From Cyanobacteria bacterium SZAS LIN-3 (GTDB taxonomy: Bacteria > Cyanobacteriota > Vampirovibrionia > Obscuribacterales > Obscuribacteraceae): DNA of 64,000 nt. The DNA is taken from positions 1 to 64,000 of the forward strand of contig JAFEAV010000020.1 of the NCBI GenBank assembly GCA_018266215.1, given 5' to 3'. The translations under genes were made by a program, and so were the position numbers. A model generated the notes under the pieces. It did not search any database and had not been told where the DNA came from. It worked only from the letters and a program-made list of their open reading frames with translations. This document shows, in pieces, positions 41,401 to 48,367 of this stretch (positions within the stretch are counted from its first letter, which is position 1; every line of letters begins with the position of its first letter).

Positions 41401-43933
41401 CCGCACCACCGGCACCACCGTTGCCGCTCTTACCGCCATTGCCTCCAGTGCCTCCATTACCGGTGGCATTATTGAAGCCATGGCCTCCATCGCCACCAAG
41501 GCCTCCGGCTCCACCTTCGCTGTAAATCCAGCCGGTGGAGTTGATGCCGATACCACCGTTACCGGTGGCAGTCAGCTTGATGATACCGCCCTTACCGCCG
41601 GCACCTCCAGCGCCTCCATTACCGGATGGTCCGGTAGTGGATATGGCACCATCGCCACCGTCGCCGCCGTCTTCACCGTGCGAAACAATATTGCCGATGA
41701 CATTGATGGTTGTACCAGTCAAGGTAATGTCGCCACCGTTGCCGCCCTTACCACCGGCTCCGCCGGAAGTCTTAGCAGGGATTCCGTTACCACCAAAGGC
41801 ACCGTCCTTGCCGTAAGCGCTTAAACCACCAATGACATTGATGGAGTTACCGGATACGGTAATGCTACCGGCATTAGCACCGGCAGCGCCGTTGACGGAG
41901 GGCAGGATGGGGAAACCATCGGTTTTGGTGACGCCGCCACCCACGCCGAGCGTAATATTGCCCAGACTGGTGGCTTTGAAGTTGCCTCCACCTGTGGTGA
42001 TGGCGTCCGAGGTAATGGAACCGGCGGTGAGAGTGCCAGGTCCAAAAGATCCGGATGCCAAACCAGTACTGGTGAAGGACATAGAGCCTGTCGGAGTCGC
42101 ACTGGTGAGGGTTACGCTGCCGCCGCCAGTTTCACCCGTGCTGGTCACAGGCGACCTGAAATCAATGGCCACACCGGCAGGAGCACCGGCTATCACAGAG
42201 ACATTACCGGCCTTACCAAATACGGATTTGGAAGAGAGACTGGTAGTTGGCGCTGTAATTACCTGGCCGCTGCCGGGGGTTGTACCGGCAAAGGCTACCA
42301 TCAAAATGTTGCCGCCGTTTCCAGCAGGGATTGCACCGGCACCGGCATAGCCGCTGGCCGTCGTTATCGAAGCCAGAGCGGCACCACCGGTGGCGGTCAA
42401 GTCGATATGACCGCCTTCGCTGGTGCCGCCGGTAACTTTGAGAGTACCGCCGGGGGTTGGCGTATCAAAGAGCGCCCCGGCGATCAGAGTCAGGTTACCG
42501 CCACTCTTTGTATTGGAAGATGTATCGAGATTGCCGGCATTGCTTTCAATGTCACCACTGGCAATCAAAGAAAGGGGATTGCCATTGGTCCACAGAGGAC
42601 CGGCAGGGGTGATCACAATGTCTCCCATATTGTTGTAGACAAGCGGGTCACCGGATACATCAACCTGACCGAGTTGCAACTGCGCCGTACTGGCACCGAG
42701 GATGACATTACAACCCTGGGCGTTGACGACACCGTTGACCTGACCAAAATTGGTGTAGATATCACCTTTACCGGCACTCAAATTGATCTGCTGCGCCATA
42801 AGATTGGCATCAATGATATTCAAATTGGCATTGCTGCTGGCAAAATTGATATTACCGTTTGCCGCCTGCCATGTACCGGCACCATCGACATTCAAAGAAC
42901 CGTTGCTGCCGATATTGATATTGCCGTTCGAGGCTGTAATCAAGCCGGTATTGTGTACCACTGGAGCAGTAATGGAGAGATTGTTGAGACTGCTTATCGT
43001 GCCGCTATTCATTAGAGATTGAACGGCATTGAGGGCAACGTCGGCACCGACCAGACCATCGCCGCCGCTGTACGAGCCAATCAATCCGCCGGCACCATTG
43101 AAGATGCGACCGGCGGCAATAGTATCAGTGGCTCCTGCAGATCCGGCGGCAGTGTAGATTGATCCAAAATTGACCAGTCTGCCGGGAAGGTTAAGGGCAC
43201 TGACACTGTCTATGACACTAACGCCCCGAGAGATAGTCATCGAACCGATAGGTCCTCCGACTGCTCCTTCAAGAGCATTGAGGAAATTACCGCTCAAGGC
43301 TATCGAGCCACCGTTAGCCGCACCATTGGCGCCCAGGCTGATACTCTGGGTACCATTTGTCAGCTTCTGCTCAACTGCCACCATTTCAGCGGCGGTAAGT
43401 TTTGAATTTAGCGCTACCAGTTCCTGCCTGCCACCAACATCTATTGTCAGGTTGGCAAAATTGGCCAGGTTACCTGCCAAAAATTTCTGCTGAGTCGAAG
43501 ACAAATTGACTATGGCACCGCCATTGGCTGCCATATTTGCATGATGCACTATCGCAGGGTTGCTGTGCATCATCGACCTAAAAACATTCTGCATCACAGT
43601 TGAAGCGCCGGTCGCCTGAAGAGCGGCCGAATTTTGCGCGGCTGCATTGACGGCGGGAACATGCGACGCATGAATCGGAACTGCAGGCATGAAGCTGCCT
43701 GGGAAGGTCGGACCTGCGGCCGAGTTATGATTGAACCAGCCCGATGGAAGGCTCTGCGTCATAAATCCGGGTGCGCGAGAAGGTATGGGCATAGGCATCG
43801 GAGCATTGGCCATGGCCAAAGTAGAACTCAAAGTAATGGTACAGGCCACACCAAGGGCGATACCAATACTAGTACGACCGATACCTGGAAAACTTCTATT
43901 TGATTTGTAAACTCTGGCCATTTTCATCACCAT
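38426..43933 (-). CDS. Giant secreted glycine-rich repeat protein (PE_PGRS-like)
   Basis: The protein has 1835 residues. A signal peptide is at about 5-43 (TSIGIALGVACTITLSSTLAMANA). Residues 150-690 are beta-helix-like with haemagglutinin-type rungs (GNINIGSNGSLNVDGAGTW). From about 690 to the end roughly 20 modules alternate a beta-rung (GGxITLTxxxGxIxV) with a glycine run (GGAGGKGGNGG). Only a few cysteines occur, and no autotransporter barrel, LPXTG or SLH anchor is seen. It is probably a cell-surface or matrix fibre; polyglycine-II packing is suggested by analogy with PGRS proteins. The start could also be ATG 43927 or 43921. It is divergent from an XRE regulator. Confidence 0.85.
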   Translation of the reverse strand: MVMKMARVYKSNRSFPGIGRTSIGIALGVACTITLSSTLAMANAPMPMPIPSRAPGFMTQSLPSGWFNHNSAAGPTFPGSFMPAVPIHASHVPAVNAAAQNSAALQATGASTVMQNVFRSMMHSNPAIVHHANMAANGGAIVNLSSTQQKFLAGNLANFANLTIDVGGRQELVALNSKLTAAEMVAVEQKLTNGTQSISLGANGAANGGSIALSGNFLNALEGAVGGPIGSMTISRGVSVIDSVSALNLPGRLVNFGSIYTAAGSAGATDTIAAGRIFNGAGGLIGSYSGGDGLVGADVALNAVQSLMNSGTISSLNNLSITAPVVHNTGLITASNGNINIGSNGSLNVDGAGTWQAANGNINFASSNANLNIIDANLMAQQINLSAGKGDIYTNFGQVNGVVNAQGCNVILGASTAQLQLGQVDVSGDPLVYNNMGDIVITPAGPLWTNGNPLSLIASGDIESNAGNLDTSSNTKSGGNLTLIAGALFDTPTPGGTLKVTGGTSEGGHIDLTATGGAALASITTASGYAGAGAIPAGNGGNILMVAFAGTTPGSGQVITAPTTSLSSKSVFGKAGNVSVIAGAPAGVAIDFRSPVTSTGETGGGSVTLTSATPTGSMSFTSTGLASGSFGPGTLTAGSITSDAITTGGGNFKATSLGNITLGVGGGVTKTDGFPILPSVNGAAGANAGSITVSGNSINVIGGLSAYGKDGAFGGNGIPAKTSGGAGGKGGNGGDITLTGTTINVIGNIVSHGEDGGDGGDGAISTTGPSGNGGAGGAGGKGGIIKLTATGNGGIGINSTGWIYSEGGAGGLGGDGGHGFNNATGNGGTGGNGGKSGNGGAGGAVTLAETGTGGMNLVGGYVASYGNDAGFNSPTIIGVGGVGGAGGTGGAGNGGNGGAGGAGGLGGASGNVTLTTASGKITLGTTQVVSEAGGGGSGGAGNLGGNATGKGGNGGLGAAGGAAGVSGNVVITTAKNGSAPGGGIVTAALQKTTIWSGAYDVGGVGGNGGSGGTGNTGGGNAAAGGNGGADGKVGSITLNSNNGDILLAGSVGAEAFKSGAGGFGGIGGGAVFTGNGGNGGNAGSGGKAVSGGTIVINAGTGNISTGMLTADASMTGAGNTGGNGGTGSLSGNGGKGSNGGNGGAGAAGGSITVTGGQVTIDSFFVDGSLSTGSGGTAGSGGSAGAAAGDGGNGGNAGAAGAGGKITVTSSKALTINAYSEAVGTGNTGVAGAGGGAGVGAWGGKGGNGGKGATGASGGTITLTANGTAANPVMLSVNAGMSAGGSVVTSTALASGGDGNFGAGGNGGTGSSCGNGGKIAITAKNGSINVANVSAAGGANSGNGGAGGNGSNNAKAAALTATSVAGAKGGNGGNTGVAGKGGSITMSATGGGALGVIMFKSIDASGGDQAFAANSGVGGRGGIGGAGGGAGGAGGFQGAAGAGGSISLSGNIITGSGLTAKGGDNNGLGKAGGLGGASIAGTSGSGGKGGGGEAGGAGGKISVTATGTITVNTGSVNGGSNVWGVVGGGNGGGANTVMFAVPTTSVGGAGGGCGTVGAGGNGGNVTVKSTSGAVTVNDFTANGGAGDMVGAANGHGGFGGTSGASTKTNGGAGAAGFAGSKGGNGGAISVTTGNAATITANGDEALGGSGGAGGDGGNGGNAGVTGLKGGAAGNGGAEGAAGNGGTISLTTTGNGQIKSALGTTGVTLAVQGGNNNSAFTGYGGGKGGNGGTVVAIGGVLGANGAGGAGGKGGSGGTVKFGTGATGSITVVGGNVLANGMFGGDGGNAGTTGPLTGVKGGAGGAGGGIGKVTVPAGVAPPPIVTMPGAAGAPGVNH
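38450..41870 (-). repeat. Coding tandem repeat of glycine-rich modules
   Basis: Inside the giant gene, about 20 imperfect modules of 45-75 codons follow one another. Each has one or two beta-rungs starting G-K/S/T/N-I/V-T/S-L/V-T followed by 20-45 residues of G-G-X triplets rich in Asn, Ala and Lys. The DNA repeats are degenerate, with synonymous variation, so they are old rather than newly expanded. The high GC3 opens long spurious frames on the opposite strand. Confidence 0.8.
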
Positions 43934-44202
43934 TTATTGACTTGGTTGTTAAACTGGGCCTATTTTTGCTTCCTATATTCTCCCCCTTCCGACGCTTAAA
44001 AACCTCACCCAGATGGACGATAACCAGGTTTCAACCGTCGTAAAAAGGCCTCATCCGCTCGATGTAGCACTGCCGGAGCAATAAGAATCCAGTTTGCTAT
44101 GCTAGCGAAAGCAGTGTAAGGTTGGTATATCGTCAGTTTGTTGCGGCTAAAGCGTGAACTTAAGCGCTTTTTGAACAGACTTGAGCGATATGGGCTCTGC
44201 AC

Positions 44203-44916
44203 ATGCGAAGAAGTCAATTACATAGCGACACACTGCTCTCACACCTCGGAGACGCCCTGCGCAACCGCCGCGTAGACATCGGTATCACGCAGCAAGAACT
44301 GGCTAACCGAACGGAACTGCATCGGACCTACATTACCGATGTCGAAACCGGCAAACGCAACATTTCAATCCGTACATACAACAAGCTGACCGAAGCCTTG
44401 CTCTGCGCCATGTCCTTTCCCCTGAGAGAAATGGAACGAACAATGTCTCGAGAGGGCGCAGGTCCCCTGTTCGGTGATAAGGGCGGACTTAGCAAAGGCA
44501 GTATCTTGCTGCGCTTGAAAGACGACTTTTTCCAGAAACTGGAAAATGTTGCTCTTGAACTACAAGTCAAAGCCAGTATGAGCAAAGTGCAAGTAGATGT
44601 AGAAAACTATTCTCGCGACAGAGGCAACTATCCTTACACTATTGCAGCCTTGCGCCTGGCTCTGCATCCACCGATGCCGATCAACCCCTTCACTAAGAAT
44701 AATGAAGAGCCATCAATCGGCTCAGCTGTCAGTGAGGATATCGCAACCAGGGTCCCATCGAAGCTACGACCGGGCGAAATAGAATACAGCCCCCTGAATC
44801 AAGGCGAAAACTACATAATCCGCGGCGGCGGAGCCGACGGTAATGGACTGGAAGGACACACGATCGGAAGTGTTTATGTACTGTCAGGCAATTTACGAAC
44901 GGACAACCAGCCCTAG
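44203..44916 (+). CDS. XRE-family transcriptional regulator
   Basis: The protein has 237 residues. An N-terminal Cro/C1 helix-turn-helix lies at about 13-67 (LGDALRNRRVDIGITQQELA, then RTYITDVETGKRNISIRTYN). The remaining 170 residues match no domain known to me; they include a basic helix, a proline-rich stretch and a Gly-rich end (IIRGGGADGNGLEGHTIGS). It is divergent from the giant repeat gene with a 269-base spacer, and could regulate it. Confidence 0.8.
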   Translation: MRRSQLHSDTLLSHLGDALRNRRVDIGITQQELANRTELHRTYITDVETGKRNISIRTYNKLTEALLCAMSFPLREMERTMSREGAGPLFGDKGGLSKGSILLRLKDDFFQKLENVALELQVKASMSKVQVDVENYSRDRGNYPYTIAALRLALHPPMPINPFTKNNEEPSIGSAVSEDIATRVPSKLRPGEIEYSPLNQGENYIIRGGGADGNGLEGHTIGSVYVLSGNLRTDNQP

Positions 44917-45134
44917 CCTGCTTTTTATTTATCTGGCCGGAAGCATATACCACCACAGCCTTTGCAGTATTGCAGTAGACATCATTGATTTCAGATAGAT
45001 ATATGGCAACAGCAAATCGTTGTAGTATCACGGATACGACTTGATTTGAAAATGAGTGATTGGGCTGAGCGCCCTCTACATTTGCCGTTATTCAACCTTC
45101 GTAAATGCTGTCCTCAGGCCCGCGGCGAAGTAAT

Positions 45135-45608
45135 ATGGCAAAACAAACTCAAATTCTCCTCAGTATCTTGCTGCTCCAGACGACCTCTGCAGCTCAGGCC
45201 CAGGCCCCTTACACCAATCCGGCAACAACATTGACCGGAGACAAACAAAACCGACAGCTTTCCGGCATAGCCTCCTGGTATGGTCATCCATTTCACGGCC
45301 GGCGAACGGCATCCGGTCAAATTTATGACATGAACAAACTGACGGCTGCTCATCTTACGCTTCCTCTGGCAACCGAAGTACTGGTCGAGAACAAACGCAA
45401 CGGAAAAAAGGTCGTCATAACGGTCACAGATCGCGGTCCATACATTAAGAACAGGGTACTGGACCTGTCGCGGGCAGCGGCCCAGAAGTTGGGCATGCTC
45501 AAATCCGGCCTGGCCTTTGTCACATATCAAGTCATGTCTCCTCAGCTCCAGCCCCCGCCCCTGAAATTAGTCTGTTCGTCACCCCGGACAAACCTACGCA
45601 GCCACTGA
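45135..45608 (+). CDS. rlpA: RlpA-like double-psi beta-barrel protein
   Basis: The protein has 157 residues from ATG 45135 with a signal peptide (MAKQTQILLSILLLQTTSAAQA). The RlpA core has ASWYGHPFHGRRTASGQIYD and VTDRGPYIKNRVLDLSRAAAQKLG, including the Asp typical of lytic-transglycosylase RlpA. It would act on peptidoglycan at the septum or in the wall. After about residue 135 the sequence becomes atypical (QLQPPPLKLVCSS). Another frame from 45545 runs on to a stop at 45661 with a more protein-like tail (APAPEISLFVTPDKPTQPLK), so a frameshift is possible. Start 45105 is an alternative. Confidence 0.8.
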   Translation: MAKQTQILLSILLLQTTSAAQAQAPYTNPATTLTGDKQNRQLSGIASWYGHPFHGRRTASGQIYDMNKLTAAHLTLPLATEVLVENKRNGKKVVITVTDRGPYIKNRVLDLSRAAAQKLGMLKSGLAFVTYQVMSPQLQPPPLKLVCSSPRTNLRSH

Positions 45609-45758
45609 AGGCCAGGGAACGACAAGAAAAATTTGGCCTGGGGCTCGTCCCCCGGGATTAGTAGCACTCATCCCACCGGGGGATGTGGCTTGAAACTCAA
45701 TGCGAGACGATATAACTGGACGGAGGTCCGGGAACTCCCAATTTAAACCGAGGCGACA

Positions 45759-47963
45759 ATGACAGGCAATGACACCAAACCCAAGTCAGTACTGGTTCTG
45801 GATGACGATGTCGCATTTCAGGAGTTAATTGGCGGCCTGCTCAAAGCTCACGGATATGAAGTACTGCCAGCGCGCAGTGCCTCCGAAGCCTCCTTTTTGC
45901 TGGCCGGTCATCAACCCTCCCTTCTCATAGTCGACTACAGGCTGCCGGTCATGGACGGCATGTGCTGGATTTCAAAGTTAAGGGAAAGCGGCAACAACAC
46001 TCCCATTATCTTTGTATCCGGTACCTGGTGCGACGCAAAGACCTTCAACTGGCTGCGAAATATTCTGCATGTCTCCCTGGTCTTTCGCAAACCTATCGAC
46101 CCCCACCTCTTCCTGCAAGCAGTCGAAGACGTCGTACCTCTGGACCATTCGGTCCCCGCCGAAAGTCAGCCTGTGGGTAGCCACGAGTCCTATGCCCAGG
46201 CCGGTTATGAAAAATTTCTGGAAGAAGGCAATTTCGATGAAAACCTGGAAAAGCTTGATGAGCTTATCGGCGCGGCCGGCGACGACCAGGTGGTGATTAA
46301 TGAATTGACTCAGATCCGGCGCAAAGTTAGAACCCAGAGAGCTGTCCACACGGCCCGGGTGCAATACATCGAAAGGATGCCAACGCTCTGGTCGGAACTT
46401 GTTACCGTCACCAGGACTGCGCACAAAAACCTCAAAGATCTCGCCCTGGTGCAAGTGGCAGCCGATGCTGCACACAAGCTCAAAGGCACTTCAGGCTCCT
46501 ACGGCCTGACTCATATATCCGAAATTGCCGGACATCTGGAGACATTTCTCAAGAGTATGGACTCCTCCTGTACTATCGAGGAATTGTCGATATATTGGTC
46601 CGAAATAGACCGATTGATCACCGAAGGCGACGAAGTGGTGGCCGGTCTGACAAAGATTGACCTGGACGCCGAGGCGGGCCACGAAGAAAGACTGATCTCG
46701 CTCCTGCTCGTCTCGCCCAATGAGGACTATCACACCCTCACAGCACGCTCGGTGGCCTCCAACATCGACGTCCACCTGGTCAACAGCGCCGCCGGCGCGA
46801 TCACCAGGGCCAGCTCGATGCCCTTTGATGTTGCCGCCATCGACCTGAGCCTGGACGCCCCGGGACTGATTGCACCACTGACGAAAAGTCTGCGGTCGGT
46901 GCGGCAGTACCGCCAGATGCCCTTTATTTTTATTGCCGATCCCCTGCAATACACCAATGTCCCCGAGCTTGTTTACAGCGGCTGTGCGTCACTGCTCGTG
47001 CCGCCGCTGACCGAAGAAGCCCTCGAACGTGCAGTCAGATCTCTGCGCGGAGCCTTCCGTTCGCGCGCACAAAAGATACTCTGCGTAGACGACGATCCGA
47101 TGCTCACATTCTTCCTCACCTGCGTTCTCAAGCAAGAGGGGTTCGAGGTGGAAACACTCAACGAGCCAATACATATATTGGAAAGCCTGGAGCGATTCCA
47201 GCCCGACCTGATCTTGCTCGATGTAATCATGCCCGGCATTAGCGGCTACGAAGTCTGCCGCATGTTGCGCGCACATCCGCAATGGAACCATATACCGGTC
47301 ATCTTCCTGACTGTCAAAAATGACATGGACAGCAGAGGCGCGGCCTTCCAGGCCGGTGGCAATGACTTCCTGGCCAAGCCGGTTTTGCCGCAGGAATTAA
47401 GCGCCCGGGTCAATGCTTATGTGGCCGCCGAAGAACATCAAAGAGAGCGCGATCCAAACGGCACGGAAGGCATACTTCCGGTTGATGTGTTCAAGAAACA
47501 GTCCATACGAATACTTGATCAGTGCAACAAGGAAAATATTCCTGCCTCATTGGCTGTGATCCTGATCGAGGGCTACCATCAGCTCGACGAAAAAAACGGA
47601 GATTACGCCAGGCAGCAAGCGCTTTCCGAACTGGGCGATTTGATTTCCATCCGTTTTAGAACCACCGATATCCGGGGCTCGCTCAAAGACGGCGCCTTTG
47701 CTGTGCTGTTTAAAGGAGAAAGCAGCGCCACCACCACCGGAGCCCTGGAGATGTTGCAGGAAGAGTTTGCCCGCAGCTCCTTCACAAAATCCAGTGGCGA
47801 GCAATTTCACATTGTTTTGAAATTTGCGGTGGCCGATGCCGGAGCGGAAGGACTGACCTTTGATTCTCTCCTGGCAAATGCGGTCATGAAAATCGGCAGC
47901 GCCGAAGATACTTTCGGACCCGCAGCCCTGCGGCAGGAGCTGCAAAGGCAACTAATGTCATGA
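45759..47963 (+). CDS. Multi-receiver phosphorelay protein with Hpt and degenerate GGDEF
   Basis: The protein has 734 residues. Receiver 1 is at 9-125 (acidic D15-D17, phosphorylated D59, K111). An Hpt domain at about 205-305 has its His at 239 (AAHKLKGTSGSYGL). A degenerate receiver at about 310-430 lacks the acidic pocket. Receiver 3 is at 440-560 (CVDDD, D near 488). The C-terminal GGDEF-like domain is at about 575-725, where the signature is RGSLKDGAFAVLF, so it should not make c-di-GMP. The protein could pass phosphate between its own domains and the partners downstream. It overlaps the next gene by four bases (ATGA). Confidence 0.88.
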   Translation: MTGNDTKPKSVLVLDDDVAFQELIGGLLKAHGYEVLPARSASEASFLLAGHQPSLLIVDYRLPVMDGMCWISKLRESGNNTPIIFVSGTWCDAKTFNWLRNILHVSLVFRKPIDPHLFLQAVEDVVPLDHSVPAESQPVGSHESYAQAGYEKFLEEGNFDENLEKLDELIGAAGDDQVVINELTQIRRKVRTQRAVHTARVQYIERMPTLWSELVTVTRTAHKNLKDLALVQVAADAAHKLKGTSGSYGLTHISEIAGHLETFLKSMDSSCTIEELSIYWSEIDRLITEGDEVVAGLTKIDLDAEAGHEERLISLLLVSPNEDYHTLTARSVASNIDVHLVNSAAGAITRASSMPFDVAAIDLSLDAPGLIAPLTKSLRSVRQYRQMPFIFIADPLQYTNVPELVYSGCASLLVPPLTEEALERAVRSLRGAFRSRAQKILCVDDDPMLTFFLTCVLKQEGFEVETLNEPIHILESLERFQPDLILLDVIMPGISGYEVCRMLRAHPQWNHIPVIFLTVKNDMDSRGAAFQAGGNDFLAKPVLPQELSARVNAYVAAEEHQRERDPNGTEGILPVDVFKKQSIRILDQCNKENIPASLAVILIEGYHQLDEKNGDYARQQALSELGDLISIRFRTTDIRGSLKDGAFAVLFKGESSATTTGALEMLQEEFARSSFTKSSGEQFHIVLKFAVADAGAEGLTFDSLLANAVMKIGSAEDTFGPAALRQELQRQLMS

Positions 47964-48367
47964 GATACACCGATAGCATTAAGAATGTCCTGCTCGTGGA
48001 CGATGACACGAATATCACCTTTTTGACCAAGATCGCTCTCAACGAACTGACAGACTGGAAAATAGAAGTTGTCGAATCCGGTGCAAAAGCTCTAAAACTG
48101 GTAGAGACATTCACCCCGGATCTGATCCTGCTCGATGCAATGATGCCCGAGATGGACGGACGTGCAACATATACAAAATTGAGAGAAATGAATTGGCTCA
48201 ATTCCACCTATGTCATATTTATCACAGCCAAAGTCCAGGCCGATGAAGTAGACCAATTTCGCGCTCTGGGAGCAGAGGGCGTTATCACAAAGCCTTTCGA
48301 TCCGATTTGCCTGGTAGATACAATCGAAGAAGTCATAACACAGTCAAAACTAAATGCGGTGAAGTAA
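47960..48367 (+). CDS. Single-domain response regulator
   Basis: A 135-residue stand-alone receiver with acidic residues D14-D16 in LLVDDDTN, phosphorylated Asp59 in LILLDAMMPEMDG, and the conserved Thr and Lys in IFITAK and TKPFDP. No output domain is present, so it is a shuttle in a phosphorelay. The start ATG overlaps the stop of the preceding gene, and the next gene begins immediately after its stop. Confidence 0.93.
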   Translation: MRYTDSIKNVLLVDDDTNITFLTKIALNELTDWKIEVVESGAKALKLVETFTPDLILLDAMMPEMDGRATYTKLREMNWLNSTYVIFITAKVQADEVDQFRALGAEGVITKPFDPICLVDTIEEVITQSKLNAVK

